Shown: positions 11,006 through 24,057, counted from the stretch's first letter. The stretch: 64,000 nt of DNA from Ligustrum vulgare (GCA_963555705.1 OY743184.1:20263859-20327858); one strand, 5' to 3'. Translations and numbers: made by a program. The notes: generated from the letters alone by a model not told the origin.

Positions 11006-14000
11006 CTAACAGCCCTTTAGGAGATCCTCCCAGAGCAGATGGCCTTGTGGGGAACCAGATTGTGCAACATTAGCCTTGCATTGATCTTGCGTTAACCACG
11101 AGCAACCCGACACCTCAGTCGATGAAGTAGGAATCTCACGGATATGAAGCCTATATTTCTGAAATTACATATACATTCTCATCATAGCCGACCCCGAATT
11201 CATTGGTAAGACTTAGATCATGTATGGTCAGACGTGAAAGTAAGTTATTTATTTGACACTACCACAAAATGTACTTAGAAACTAATAATTTTCTTAACTT
11301 AACATCCGTTTGGTAAACTGCTTATAAACAACAGATTTTCCCAAATCATTTCTTATATTAACACATTTTCCCGATTACTTGTCAACCACATATTTTATCT
11401 TGAAAACATCAAAATTTTTACCAAACAGAGGCTAGAAGTAAGAAGAAGTTACATATGCAATGTGAAGCTAAATGGAATGAGTTTGATAGTATACCTGCAA
11501 ATGGCTTTTCACTTCATCATTGGTGAGGCCATCTATTTTCATGAGTTCCCTAATTTGCTTTGGTGTAGCCACTGGGAAAAACATAAACCCACAATTAAAA
11601 TATATTAAAATAAAATTTTGATAGAGAATTCTACTCCAAATCACACAAAACTTCTTTTTTCAGCAAATTACTGTAGTGACAAAATAGGATTTTGCACTAC
11701 TTGCAAACCCCAACTCAATAGGATTCCAAAGCAAGCATATCACTTCAGACCATTAAGGCACCGTTCAACGTCTCCAATTTATTTGGCTACAAGACAAAAA
11801 AGACACAAAAATTAATTTACACAATTTCACTACTACTGTAATACCCCGACTAAGAAAGATTAAAAGAAATGATAGGTACTACTCATACAAATAAGGTGCA
11901 CCTTCTTTTTCGGAAGTCCATCGTTAGAAACTCCAAAGTTAAGCGTGCTTGGCTTGGAGAAATTCTGGGATGGGTGACCTCCTGGGAAGTTTTCTCGGGG
12001 AGCGTGCGAGTGAGGACAAAGCATGCTGAAAAGACCCGTGTTGGTACGGTGGGGACAGTACGCCGTCATCTAACGGCCGGGACAGCCCGTTAAAGTGGGA
12101 CCTGGGTCGTTACAAATGGTATCAGAGACGGCCGCCAGCCGGAAATCGGGAACTAAGTGCTACGCCATAGGGCGGGAGCCACCTCTAGAATCCCAACGCC
12201 TGGCAACAGATCCTCAGATGGGTTAAGCGCGACGAGGATGTCGCGAGTTTAACAGGGGGTGATTGTAATACCCCGACTAAGAAAGATTAAAAGAAATGAT
12301 AGGTACTACTCATACAAATAAGGTGCACCTTCTTTTTCGGAAGTCCATCGTTAGAAACTCCAAAGTTAAGCGTGCTTGGCTTGGAGAAATTCTGGGATGG
12401 GTGACCTCCTGGGAAGTTTTCTCGGGGAGCGTGCGAGTGAGGACAAAGCATGCTGAAAAGACCCTTGTTGGTACGGTGGGGACAGTACGCCGTCATCTAA
12501 CGGCCGGGACAGCCCGTTAAAGTGGGACCTGGGTCGTTACAACTACTTTTTAACTATCCACATTTTCTCTCTCCAATTTTTAACTACACATCTTGCCTAG
12601 AAAACACAAATAAATCAACCAAATAATTTCAATTTCATTTTAAATTTGCCCGAACAGAGGCTAAGAATGAACGAAAATTCAAAATTCATTATTGTGTATT
12701 TCATTTCAGTCCATCATTGCACACGAAGCATGACCTTAAGATGCATTTGGTTAAACTTCAGTTTATTTTTCTTTTTAATAATGTATGCCCGTTATTCAGT
12801 CGTCTCTACCAAACAATTCATAAATGTACATACTACCCTATTTATTTCTAGATTGTAGTGTTTTCATCACATCCACTCACTTGCAGACTGTGTACGATTT
12901 TTTATTTTATTTTTATCGTAAGCCTAACACGTGTTCGAGCGCGCGCACACACACATATATTTTAAATGAGTGACGACAAGACTTGAACTGCAGACGCAGA
13001 TGCACATTAACCATGTCATTTAAAATCATTATCTATTGAAGAGAAGGCATATGTATTATCTAAATGCTGTCTTCAATCACCTTGTGCACCTCCAAGCTGA
13101 TGGAGTACACTGACAAATCTCTTGTGCAACTCAGGGGACCAACACCTCCTATGTTTCTTCTGAAGTTGGTGCTGCTGCTGTGCCCTACAATTACCAGAAT
13201 TGGACAGGGATAGACTATGAACTGGCATATTCATCCCCTTCTCTTCTTCAACTGTTCCATTACACTGTTTCTGAAATGGAACAATTTTTTTCCCCTTAAC
13301 ATTGCCATTATCTTCATTTTTATATATCTGAAATCAAATATCACATTACAAAAATAAATAATAATTATTAAAATGCACAAACAATATTGTTGACTATTTT
13401 ATCTAGGTCGTATTTATGTTTCATTCAAGGTCTAACAGGTACACAAATTTTCATAAGTGGTAACGATGTGACTTTAACTCATTGAGCTTGGAGGTCTAAA
13501 AGGTCAACCAAATAAAGAGTAGGCGAAGTCCTTGTATGCTTAATATTATAAATATTTAATCTACTTGGGATTTTATCGTTGCCATGTTAAGAAGTGGTTC
13601 GTTTGAAAATAAAATAAAAATTAACCTTATTGAGAGGAGTAACTTAGGCCTCACGATAGTTTACTATTTATCCATCTTTATTCAACATGCAATTTTACCT
13701 ATTTTACCTTTAACATAAATTATGACCTTTTCATTATCAAGTTAACTACGTCATCTAATAGCCTAAACTCGTAGAGAGAATACAAAACTATTTGTTTAAA
13801 TTATCATTCAACAATTATTTCTTTAAAAATACAAATTATATGATAGAAAAACAAAGGAATATTGAACTAATTGAGTAAATCTTACTAATTTTTGTTGCAA
13901 AATGGATTCTTGATTTCTGATATCAAAATTATTCCCATAGTGAACAGGAGTGTTCCATAGCTGATCAGAGTTCATCCAATTCTTCTTGTCAATGCAACTA

Positions 14001-14420
14001 TTTGACCTTTTTACCCCTCCATGTTCCTCATAACTAGTATTCAATGAAATGAATTGCTCCATCACTGGCTCCACATCTTTTCCCTTCCACAGCAATCTCT
14101 CCTCCTTCAATCTCTCAATCGCTACAAAAGATCAATAACCCACAAAAATATTTACAAATTTTCTAAGAAAAAAATGCAAAAAAATGCAAAAAAAAAAAAA
14201 AAAAAATTATAATTATACCATCCTTTAACAGGCTCATGGAGTGAGGAAGTTCTCGCTTGAAAGCATCAATTTTTGTCATTTCTAGCTCCAATGCATGAAC
14301 ATAAAATTCCAGCTTCGATGATTTCTTGGAAAAATCATCGATGAATGAAACTTCTTCAAGAATTTCAGGAATTTTCTTTGTAACGGAATCTGAGAACACC
14401 TCATTCGAATCATCACCCAT
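11006..14420 (-). CDS. HHO/NIGT1-type GARP transcription factor, copy 2
   Basis: Exons 14420-14219, 14121-13886, 13327-13081, 11571-11495 and 11158-11006 use GT/AG introns with matching phases and give 304 residues. Residues about 20-85 hold the HHO globular domain ([22 protein letters not shown]). Residues about 205-260 hold the GARP DNA-binding domain ([45 protein letters not shown]). Family members are nuclear repressors in nitrate and phosphate signalling. The ATG at 14420 is chosen because it follows the GTG that opens the frame and matches copy 1. Compared with copy 1, one base is missing in the last exon just after CAAGGC. The frame then shifts and ends at TAG 11006-11008, losing the conserved C-terminal tail (KGLSATGRD, SESHSWK type) still readable in copy 1. 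The DNA-binding domain is intact, so a truncated active protein is possible. Confidence 0.85.
11303..11432. mobile_element. Small hAT-like MITE in HHO copy 2 intron 4
   Basis: Imperfect terminal inverted repeats CCGTTTGGTAAA and TTTACCAAACAGAGGC bracket 130 bp of AT-rich sequence. The same GTTTGGTAA end type recurs at 28917-29068, near 56981-57438 and at 61855. The target duplication was not clear. Confidence 0.6.
11891..11999 (+). ncRNA. 5S-rRNA-derived domain in Cassandra 5' LTR
   Basis: Contains the 5S internal promoter elements in order: box A-like AGTTAAGCGTGCTT (11937-11950), an intermediate GGGATGGGT, and box C GACCTCCTGGGAAG (11976-11989). The 5' part of the 5S gene is diverged. It is part of an LTR, not a ribosomal 5S gene. 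Pol III use is known for the family; activity here is inferred. Confidence 0.85.
12318..12426 (+). ncRNA. 5S-rRNA-derived domain in Cassandra 3' LTR
   Basis: Second copy of the 5S-derived domain, 427 bp downstream of the first, with box A and box C unchanged. Confidence 0.85.
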
Positions 14421-14567
14421 TTTCACTCTTTTTATCTTTGTTTATGTTTGTGATCTTACTTTAAATTGCATTCCCCGGATAAACATGCACGGAGATGCCG
14501 TGGGGTGTCTGATTTATGCCGGATGAAACTTGAAGGGGGTGAAAAAGAAGAAATGAATAGTGGGGAC

Positions 14568-14695
14568 GTGTGATCTGATTCTATTCTTCCAACAAAAAGA
14601 TTCGATTGTTATACAATTTCACACAGTCGGATTCCACGTCGCTTATTTCGGTTATTTGCAAAAGAATCTTTTTACTGTCCATGTTTGATTAAGCT
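14568..14695 (-). promoter_or_regulatory. Conserved upstream block of HHO copy 2
   Basis: Counterpart of 10020-10145 (shared GTGATCTGATTC, TTCCAACAAAAAG, TTATTTCGGTTATTTGCAAA). It shows that the duplication included the upstream region. The remaining 14700-15566 holds no recognised gene or element. Confidence 0.5.
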
Positions 14696-15886
14696 TTAAC
14701 AAATTTACTTATAAGTAAATTTTAAAGAATATATATACGGATATCAGTATCACACCCGTCGTGGGCATATTAATACTTGCCCACGGTGAGCACTTAATCA
14801 TTCTTGTATAATTATATCGAAAATGTTTTGTTGGTTATCGGGATCAATATAACAGTTACCTACTTTAAATGAAAAATAGTTAAGTATCTATAATATTTAA
14901 AATTTGATATTTTAGACTTTTATTTATTGGATATTGACCATGGTGGGCAACAAATAGAAACTCATAATGGTATATGTTTAAAAACGAAGATATAATACAT
15001 AAATTTAGTCGAACACGTTATTTGCTTGATATCAGTGGACACTTTAATGAAATAGATTTTGTAAACGATCAGCTACGTTTAATCTAAGTTGGCACTCCAC
15101 TCCTATCCAAAGTCGTCCACGTATTTGAGAAAGCACCGACATCCTATTTTTAATGGCGATTAATAATTCATATATATTAAATTTCTTTATTTGATTTATT
15201 ATTACATCTACTCAAGTATTTAATGTAACTATTTGTAATATTCATGACATGTTAACTTTTATTCATTCATCTCTTAAAACCCGGTCGAGTGATATCCATC
15301 ACTCATAAAAACGAAAATAAATAGGTGGTCGTTGATTTGTACAAACTTTTTGCCGTTAAGTAAATAATAAAAGGGAAGAAAGAAAAATTAAGGAATTGAT
15401 GGTCACAAGACAATACAATAATCCTTGAAATTATTTATGATAGTCCTACTTAAGCTCGTGTTTGACATGCGCAATATAACTAGACGAATCACAAAAAAAA
15501 TTAAAAATTATAAAATTAATTTTTTTTAAAAAAAAATTGTAAGTACTAATTCATAATTATCATTAATAAATTGTTAAACAGAATCAATCTATGCCAAGGG
15601 TCACGCCTCAATCATAGCCTGCTCAACAATCACAATTTGCACCTGCTCCACAATCACAGCCTGTATAGCACAGAATATGGATCTGCATCATTTAAGCTAC
15701 TGTAATATTTTCTATAAATGCCTTTAATTAGTTTCCTTGTAAAGAGCTATGACTCTACTATAAAATGTATACAATTGTAATTCAATAATTAAGAAAATAC
15801 AGTTTCTACATGGTATCAGACTAGGTGTCTAGGATCCTTACCAGTCTTCCTCCTCATCTCTGTCCCTCTATCTCCCTCCTCCTCTC

Positions 15887-17813
15887 ATGGCTTCCTCTTC
15901 CTCCACATTTGTTCCCTCTCAAAACACTGTCTAGTTTACCAAACTAACTGAAACCAATTACCTCACCTGGCTCGGGCAAATTAAGCCATACCTCCATGGT
16001 GCAAAATTGTGGGGATATGCCGATGGTTCAATCCCTCAACCATCATTTACCACAAAACAACTGCTACAGAAACAGAACCAAGTAAAAAAATTCCAAATCA
16101 TCACCACTTCTCTGACTGACAATGTTTCCCAACTCACCATTGGTTTCGACACCTCGAAAGAAATCTGGGATTGCCTCGCTAGCCAATTCTGGCAGAGCTC
16201 CACTACCAGTGCTTCCAGTCTTAAGAGCTCCACTGCCGGTGCTTCCAGCCTTAAGCTCCAACTCCTTGGGCTTAACAAAGGCTCCCAATCAATTGACGAT
16301 TATATTTGTCATGCCAAGTCCCTTGCTGACCAACTGATGGCTATCAACAAGCTAGTGTCTGATGAAGATTTGGTGCTTGCAACACTACATGGCCTTGGAC
16401 CCGATTATCTCATGCTCCGCACAACCCTCTCTCAACACTCCTCTCTCCCTAACTTCATCGAACTGAGAGCCCGTATTCTTGCCTTCGAAGCTCTGCAACC
16501 TCGCACCTAGGAGAATAGCTCGGAAACTGCTCTCTTTCATAGCAACAATTCTCAAAAACGCTGTCGTGACAATAAGGCTCAAAACGGCAGGAATTCCAAT
16601 TTTAATGGTCGGAATTTCAACAAGAACAGACGACATCAACAATCTGGTCGTCATTTTCAACAGCACCTAGGCGGTTTCTCTGCAGGGAAATTCACGAACC
16701 AGCAGCCAAATAATCAAGCTTTTGGCCACGGCTCACGTTCACCACAATCCAATGGAATTCTTGGGCCAGGCCCCAACTGGTGCTCTAATTGTCATACAAA
16801 CAATCATGGGCTGAATCAATGCCCCCATCGCTTCACCAGCCCAACTACAGTTACAGCCTTTGCTGGAGCCCATTATACTACTGATCCAAATTGGTACTAG
16901 GATACCGAAGCAACCCATCATATGAACTCGATGCCAGTCAACAATCCTCAACAATATGGTGTCCCACATAATGTCTTTATGGGAAACGGGGACTCCATTC
17001 CCATGTCCCATACCGGTACTCTACCAATTTCTCTCGGTTCTTATCAATTCTCTCTACAAAATGTCTTTCATATCCCTTCGATTCGCAAAAATCTATTGTC
17101 AGTTGCCCGCTTTACTAAAGATAATCGTGTCATCTTCCTCTTTGCTCTTAATTTTTATCAAATATATTGCTCACTCACCGATCACTTATTGTTTCAAGGC
17201 CCTTGTAAAGATGGGCTATACCCCATACAATTGTCCAACACCTCCTCCACTCCACAAGCTCTTACCGCTATCCAATCATCAATATGACACAGCCGTCTTG
17301 GTCATCCTTCATCTCACGTCTTATCTTGTTTAAGCCATTCTATTGGTTCCAAACTTTCTTTTCGTGGTTTTTGTAATGAATGTGCTCTCAGCAAGTCCCA
17401 AAAACTACCTTTCCATTCAAATAAAGAGTCCATTAATCCACCATTTATAATAATTCAGAGTGATGTATGGTCATCATCCACTTCATCTACTTGTGGCTTC
17501 AAATATTATGTACTTTTTTACAGATGAATATTCTCATTACACATGGATTTATCCAATGCATTGCAAATATGAAGTACTAACACACTTTCAAAATTGGGTT
17601 TCAAAAATTCAGAATCTCTTTGGCACCACCATCAAATTTCTTCAAAGTGATAATGAAACTGAATATGTTAATCATGCATTCACTTAATACTGCAACACTA
17701 TGGGCATTCGGCAAAGATTTTCTTGCCCACATACCCCACAACAAAATGGATTTCCCGAAAGAAAACATCGTCATATTGCTACCATAGCCCGCAATCTCCT
17801 TCTCACCTCTAGT
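15887..17813 (+). pseudogene. Copia gag-protease-integrase (5' part)
   Basis: ATG at 15887, then a TAG after 15 codons (NTV-stop-FTKL). The gag continues open 15935-16510 with the UBN2-type region (ETNYLTWLGQIKPYL, IWDCLASQFW, LNKGSQSIDDYI). Past another TAG follows a zinc knuckle C-x2-C-x4-H-x4-C (CSNCHTNNHGLNQC). The protease start reads DTEATHHM, where the family has DTGATHH, so the catalytic triplet is changed, and a stop lies just before it. The GAG-pre-integrase region (FHIPSIRKNLLSVARF) and part of integrase follow with stops and frame changes. The segment is cut at 17813 by the nested Gypsy LTR. Confidence 0.85.
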
Positions 17814-19412
17814 TGATGCGTGTCGCGATGCACCAAAATAATAAATAAATTCCCTGTTCACTATTACTAAGAATGTAGTAATGGAAGCAATGGTCGATCC
17901 CACGAGGAACGGAAACTAATTTTAGTTATTCGATCAATTAGAATGTAATGGAGGGGGATTTGTTGTTTGAAATTGCTTGAATAAGAAATATACATAAAAA
18001 TAAACAATTAAATATGACTAGAAAAATAATATGAAAAGAAATCTTGTTCTCGAGTTCGGTTATGCCCCCAATTAATGTTATACATTTCCTTGTAACGTGT
18101 TTATATCCCTATTCAATTATTAATCATAAATAATCAACAAGCTCTGATTATCTAAATTTTTCCCTATGTGTATTGATTCAAAACAAGTTCTTCGAACCAA
18201 TTCTAGCCACGGACAATCCTAAATAAGCTCTTAGGATTTAATACACGACTAGTATGAAAATCTAGAAGAAAAGATTGAATTGGATCGTTAATTTCACAAG
18301 TTCCAATTAATCAATCCAAGTTGAATTATTACTAAACCTGCACGAGATTTATTTGCTACTAAAGTAAAGATTCAATGACAATTACGGATCAAGAATCTAA
18401 ACATAGCATATTCATGAATCCAAAGATCAATAATCCAATTGGCCAAATTAAACTATTAATCAAATAAACTCAATTGAACATTCAAAACATAATAATCCAA
18501 CAATTGAAATAAAGGAATAAATTCACGCTACTAATTTGTAGAAAAAGAAAATAACATAATCAAGTTAACACAACTTCGCATTTGAACAAGATATGGAATT
18601 TAGCCTAGCATGGTTATGGTAGATTCTTCAAGTTGCTTCATGAATTCCATTGTTGTTGATATTCTTGCCTTTGAAAATCTCCCAAGAATGCTCTATATTT
18701 TGCTCTCAATTTTCCTCAATGTCCAGCCTCATTTTTGTAGTGATTTTCCTCATTTAATACTCCAAAAATCGTGCCCTAGCTTTACCCCAAAGATATACCA
18801 AAGATAAACCTTGAATCAGATAAGGAAATTCCTTGGAGAGCAAGTTACGACCGTAACTTTCCTTATTACGGCCGTAATTGGGATTCTGAAAATTTCCGGA
18901 ATTTGGAAGTTACGGCCGTAAGTGTATTTCTGCTGAGAAGTGCCTATGATCGATGTTTTGGTCATAACTTTCTCTCCCAAAGTCCGATTGTGGTGATTCA
19001 AGTTGCGTTGGAAAGAAAACTCGAATATCTACAATTCTTTGTGAAATAGCTCTTCCAAAATTTGAAATAATTATATGACCAAATTGAGCTTCAATCTATG
19101 ACTAAAATTCATGATCACAATCCTTGTGGGTTTTTGATTTCCAACTTCATTCCAAACCTTCTTTGACCATAATTTTTACATCTAATCTTCTTCCCACATG
19201 CCATTATTGATTTGGAGCTCTTTGAATATGCCCTTGAACCTCACTTCTTGATTTTTTTGTATTTCTTTGGTCATGTTTCTTTTCTTTTCGTTCTTTGCGA
19301 ACCTGTATAACACAATAAATGAAAATGCATTAAACGATACTTCAATAGGATCAAACTAATAACAAAATAGGATAATAAGTGAATTAAATACATGCTAATA
19401 AAGCACTTATCA
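17814..19412 (-). repeat. 3' LTR of nested Athila-type element
   Basis: 1599 bp, very similar to 24080-25677. It contains three TTACGGCCGTAA-type motifs at 18845-18921. Confidence 0.93.
18845..18921. repeat. TTACGGCCGTAA motif cluster (nested Athila 3' LTR)
   Basis: Three copies (TTACGACCGTAA, TTACGGCCGTAA, TTACGGCCGTAA), the first two separated by a short CTTTCCTTA-like spacer close to the one in the 4.0-kb element LTR (CTTTCATAA). Confidence 0.9.
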
Positions 19413-21344
19413 AATCCCCCCACACTTAAACCATTGTTCGTCCTCGAATAATGATGTGAAAGAAAAGAAACATAATTCAAACAAAAAGATAGACCTACCA
19501 TCGGAAAGTCAAGGTTACAGCCCACTTCTTTTTTAGCATGAAAATTCAATTGCATAACCGGAGTGTGTTAGTGTGTGCAAGAGATGCATCATCCAATATC
19601 CTCTGAACAGAAATGAAAAATCAATACCCCCGGCCCAATTCATTTCCCAATGTGGCTTGTATTCTCCCACCTCTCGTGAGTTCTCTCTTAACCTCTATCA
19701 ATGATTTACTACATGGGTGTTAGTTTTTGGCCAACTTGAAAGTACAGAATATAGACCAAGCAATTCAAACCACTCATAAGCATATGTAATAGGAGTTAAC
19801 ACCCTCACTAGATATTTCTCTCTTCGCACAAAGTGTATAAGGGTGAGAATTTTCACTCAACTCACTGCATGGAGAATCTATTACCACAGACTGCTCAAAT
19901 GTCATAACCGGAGCCAACAATAACACAAGTGCAAAGTAAATGTCTTTATTTGGTTGTAACGGGGCTTCGGGTCATGTAGGATAAAATGACATATTTAGGC
20001 TGAGTCGAGAAGGAATTTCGCAAACAAAGTCAATTCATAATGACATTACTTCCTTCATCCCTTAATATGAACTTCATTGTTTCTCGCTACCCAACTTTGT
20101 TCACACTTGAATCTCTCTCTCTCTCTCTCTTTTTCATGAGTTGAGTGTTTGACATCCTCAACTATTAATTTTCATGACTAAACTTCCTTTTCATTTTTTT
20201 CCAAGTACAGACTGCAACTTTTTCTCTTTTGTTCAAATCATTACGCAGTTACCAAATGGCTTGAGGTAGAATTACATTCCCCTGAATTCAGTCCATTACA
20301 CAACCATCGTCCAACACAAGATAACCATTGCAACTTCTTAGACTTAGACTACAGCACGATCCTTAATCAACAAAAGCTTGCGAATCCCTTCTCTATGGGT
20401 TCAAAACATAGACAATGCGAAAGAAAGGGTATTTCTTGGCTTGTAGCGTTGCATCAAAATTTCAAGGAAAGACTAAGGCTCAAAAGGACTTCTATTGGTA
20501 CATATATCATGGTAGGCCCTATTAGCAGGTCAAATTTGGTTTAACCTAATGCCTCTACTATATTTTGCACTTGAGTCAAGAAGCTACAACGGTATGCACA
20601 AGAAAGCACATCCAAGCACAAACCAACCATACAGGACACACATCAAAAAATAGAACTTAATATAAAGAGTAAAAGTAGCTCATAGGCTCAAAAGCTCACA
20701 AATTATGGATTATATGTGCTTCTCCCATCCAATTATGAGTTATAGGTCATTGTTCAGTCTTCATTCCGAACTCAAAATCTAGGGGATAAGGATAGAACGA
20801 AGTTACCCGGGGTGGTATTTTATCATATCAATTTTGGGTTAACTCAATTAGGTTGTAGAAAATTTTCAATTTGTCCCCATTTTCAAACTAATTCAGAAAT
20901 TATTGGAAAAATCATCTCTATGTGCTCATTCTTTGTCCGATTATGCAATTTAGGAAGTTGGTGGTTCAAAAATAATCATAAGTGAGGCCGCTTCCTATTA
21001 TACCAAAATGTGGGTCTAGGCACAATTAAAGCTAACTAACAAAAAGCTGAATGAAGATGAATAAAACAGGGATAACAAAAAATAATAGATAATCATCCCC
21101 CCCACACTTGAATTCAACGTTGTCTTCAATGTGGAGCGTGACAATACAAAATAAAAGAGGGGAAAGTGAATGGAACCAGAAGAAGAGATATTAATTACGG
21201 CCATAAGTAACAATCTGAAAAAAATTGAAAGAATCAACTATGGCCGTAAACAATATAGTTACGACCGTAATCAGGCCCCTGGATAAATTCGATGGAGTAG
21301 AGTTACAGCCGTAAAGTTTTCACTTACGGCCGTAACAAGGCCAC

Positions 21345-21398
<54 letters not shown>

Positions 21399-21543
21399 GT
21401 GAATGAAATTAATTAATAAGAAAAATGAAAAAAATGAAAAAAAAAAAATAACAATTTGAGGGAGTAAAGAAACTCCCCTCTCGGGTTGCCTCCCGAGCAG
21501 CGCCTTTGTTTACTGTCTTTGGCTCGACATGTTGCTTCCTTCT
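19413..21543 (-). other. Non-coding 3' region of the nested Athila-type element
   Basis: About 2.1 kb without long ORFs between the protease stop and the 3' LTR. Much of 19440-20900 is strongly similar, inverted, to 53690-55180 of the second Athila-type element. Shared words include CCATAGAGAA, GTTATCTTGTGTTGG and GGTTGTGTAATGGACTGAAT. It also has a CT microsatellite (20107-20130) and a poly-T run (about 21350-21397). Confidence 0.75.
21194..21335. repeat. TTACGGCCGTAA motif cluster (internal, nested Athila)
   Basis: Five motif copies or one-base variants (TTACGGCCATAA, TATGGCCGTAA, TTACGACCGTAA, TTACAGCCGTAA, TTACGGCCGTAA) just downstream of the protease ORF and outside the LTRs. Confidence 0.9.
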
Positions 21544-23814
21544 TCAACCGGGATTAGGTGGATTTCCAAAGCTCAACTTCTTTTTCATATTTTTCATTAG
21601 GGCCTGCAAGACAGGGGGCAAAAGCATGTCATCAGAAGTTGGCAATGTAATACACGAGATTTTACCTGACTTTTCACCATTTCCACCAAGTTTGAAAGTG
21701 TCCTGTACTGAAGAATCAATAACATTAACAGAATGAATAGGATTATCATCACCAAGGTAGTTCACAGAATCATAAATATTAAACTGAATAATCTCATTAT
21801 CAAATTCCATGGTAAGCGAACCACTACTAACATCTATCTTGGTCTTAGATGTTTTTAGAAATTGTCTGCCTAACAAAATAGGAGTGGAGTTGGGGGAGTG
21901 GTCATCATTCATGTCTAACACATAAAAGTCACTCGGGAACACTAACCCTCCTACTTGCACTAGGACGTCCTCAACTACCCCATCTGGATAGGCGTTAGAG
22001 CGATCAGCCAATTGAATTATGACATTCGTTTCAGTTAAATTGGCCAGTTTTAAAGAAGCATAGGTAGACCTAGGCATTACATTGATAGATGCTCCTAAGT
22101 CTATTAAAGCACGATTTATTTTCTTATTGCCTATTTGACAAGGTATGTTAAACATACCTGGATCCTTGCACTTGGGAGGTAATTTTCTTTGAAGAAGTGT
22201 AGATACAGACTCACCCATTCTTACCATCTCATTTTCCTTTAGCTTTCTCTTATTGGTGCACAGATCCTTCAAAAATTTTGCATATCGGGGCACTTGCTTG
22301 ATTACATCCAATAGAGGAATGTTGACTTCCACCTTCCTGAACATCTCCAGGGTTTCTTTTTCCTTGCTCTCCTTGTTTGCTTTTGCTAACCTCCTGGGAA
22401 AGGGAGGTGGAGTCAGTTTAACATTTAAAGTGGGGTCAGTCTTTACCTGAGAGTTTTGTGAGGTGTCGTCTTTCTTTCCAGCTTCTGTTTCTTCAACTTC
22501 CTCTTCAATTGCAGATGGTTTCATTTGCAGCCCCTCAACCTCCTTTCCCCTTCGCAGGGTTATGGCACTCACGTTCCTCGGATTAACTTCAAGTTGAGAT
22601 GGTAATTTGCCTCTGGATTGTGATTCCAACCTGTTGATGGTTGTAGCCATTTGACCCATCTGGTTCTCCAGATTTTGAATGCTAGACTTAGTATCTTGCT
22701 AAAATTGAAGTATGTTAGACGCCAATGTTTTAATCATATCTTCAAGAGACATACTTGAACTTTGGGGTCTTTGGTGATACTGCCCTGGAGGTTGAAAATT
22801 CCCTTGTTGCTGGAATTGCCCTTGCGGTTTGTTAGAGACAAAACCCGAGGGCTTGTTATTTCCATAACTCAGATTTGGGTGATCCCTCCATCCTGGATTG
22901 TAGGTGTTAGAGTACGGATTGTACTGCTGTCTTTGGAACGGGAAACCTTCTGCAGCATTCACCTGGGCACTATTTCCCTCTTGCAACACCGGACAAGTAT
23001 CTGTTGGATGTCCGAGGTTTGCACATATCCCACAAGCTTTGACCTGTTGTGCCTTCCCTACAGTCCCTACAGCAAGTTGTTTAACGAGATTTGTTAGTTC
23101 AAACAATTGACTTTCAATATTGGAACTACTTACCTCATTCACGGGCCGAACTTGCATATCCCTGTTGGAGTTGAACTGCTGAGTGTTCTCAGCCATATTG
23201 GAGATTAAAGCTCGTGCTTGTTCCGGTGTCTTGTCCATCAATGCACCTCCGCTTGCAGCATCTATCATGCTTCTATCCATCGGTGCCAGACCTTCATAAA
23301 AATATTGCACCAAGAGTTGCTCACTGATCTGATGATAGGGGCAGCTCGAGATGAGCTTTTTGAAGCGCTCCCAATACTCATATAATGATTCACCATTGTT
23401 TTGGAGCACCCCACATATTTCCTTTCTGATCGTTCTAGCTCTCGATGCAGGAAAGTACTTTTCTAGGAATAGTCTCTTCATGTTGTTCCAGGTGGTGACT
23501 GATCCAGATGATAGACAGTATAACCAGTCAGTAGCAGCATCTTTCAGCGAGAATGGAAATGCCCTCATCTTGAGTTGTTCCTCAGTAATACCCGTGGGTC
23601 TCATGCTATCACAAATGACATAGAACTTCTTCAGATGTCTGTATGGGTCCTCACCGGGATGTCCTCTGAAAGTTGGCAGAAGATGGATCAGTCTGGATTT
23701 TAGCTCAAAAGTTCTGCCTTCTTCCACTGCCGGAAAAGTGATGCATAATGGTTGTTGAGCAACATCCGGAGTAGCTAGTTGCTTGAGAGTAAGATTATTG
23801 TCAGCAACTGCCAT
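21544..23814 (-). pseudogene. Athila-type gag-protease polyprotein with one internal stop
   Basis: One frame of 757 codons from ATG at 23814 to TGA at 21544. Its only break is a TAG at 22699-22701, probably from CAG. Residues about 60-220 are the retrotransposon gag domain (FRGHPGEDPYRHLKKF, KDAATDWLYCL, WNNMKRLFLEKYFPASR, GESLYEYWERFKKL). A partial zinc knuckle follows (CGICANLGHPTDTCPV). The protease region has the Athila-type active-site block ALIDLGASINVMPRS, where the family commonly has DLG rather than DSG, then IQLADRSNAYPDGVVEDVLV and PILLGRQFLKT. Translation stops at NPPNPG without entering RT. It is almost intact and could act if the stop is read through. Confidence 0.85.
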
Positions 23815-24057
23815 TGGTTGTACTGTTCTTCTTTATTGTTGAAAAGTTATCTCGATTTCTGGGTCAAAATCAAAAAATTCAAAATTAGTTTATCGAGTCT
23901 TAGGCAAATAAGCAAAGAAGTAGACAAGCAAGGTTTTGTGTGTGTGTGTGTGTGTTTTTTTTTTCTTTTTTGAAAAATTATAGAAATAAAGTGAAAATAA
24001 AAAAAATGCAGAAAAATAAAATTCTAATTGATTAAACACAAAATTGGTTGACTGTTC

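Larger units (their letters stand above)
11837..12541 (+). mobile_element. Cassandra-type TRIM retrotransposon, complete
   Basis: Two 278-bp LTRs (11837-12114, 12264-12541) start TGTAATACCCCGAC and end GGGTCGTTACA. A target duplication ACTAC lies at 11832-11836 and 12542-12546. The primer-binding site TGGTATCAGAGA is at 12117, and a purine tract (AACAGGGGGTGAT) precedes the 3' LTR. The 149-bp interior has no coding capacity. I found a single LTR mismatch (GACCCGTG against GACCCTTG), so the insertion is recent. It lies in intron 3 of HHO copy 2, antisense to the gene. 5S-derived sequence in the LTR is the hallmark of Cassandra. Confidence 0.95.

Noticed and set aside
11891..11999. A genuine 5S rRNA gene
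   Set aside because: The 5' part is diverged, the copy is paired, and each lies within an LTR with target duplication; it is Cassandra.
16064..16337. Extra frames on both strands in Copia gag
   Set aside because: Shadows of the gag frame, caused by low-complexity Ser/Thr codons.
22253..23110. Plus-strand frames opposite the gag-protease region
   Set aside because: They are shadows of the minus-strand gag-protease frame, which has clear family motifs.
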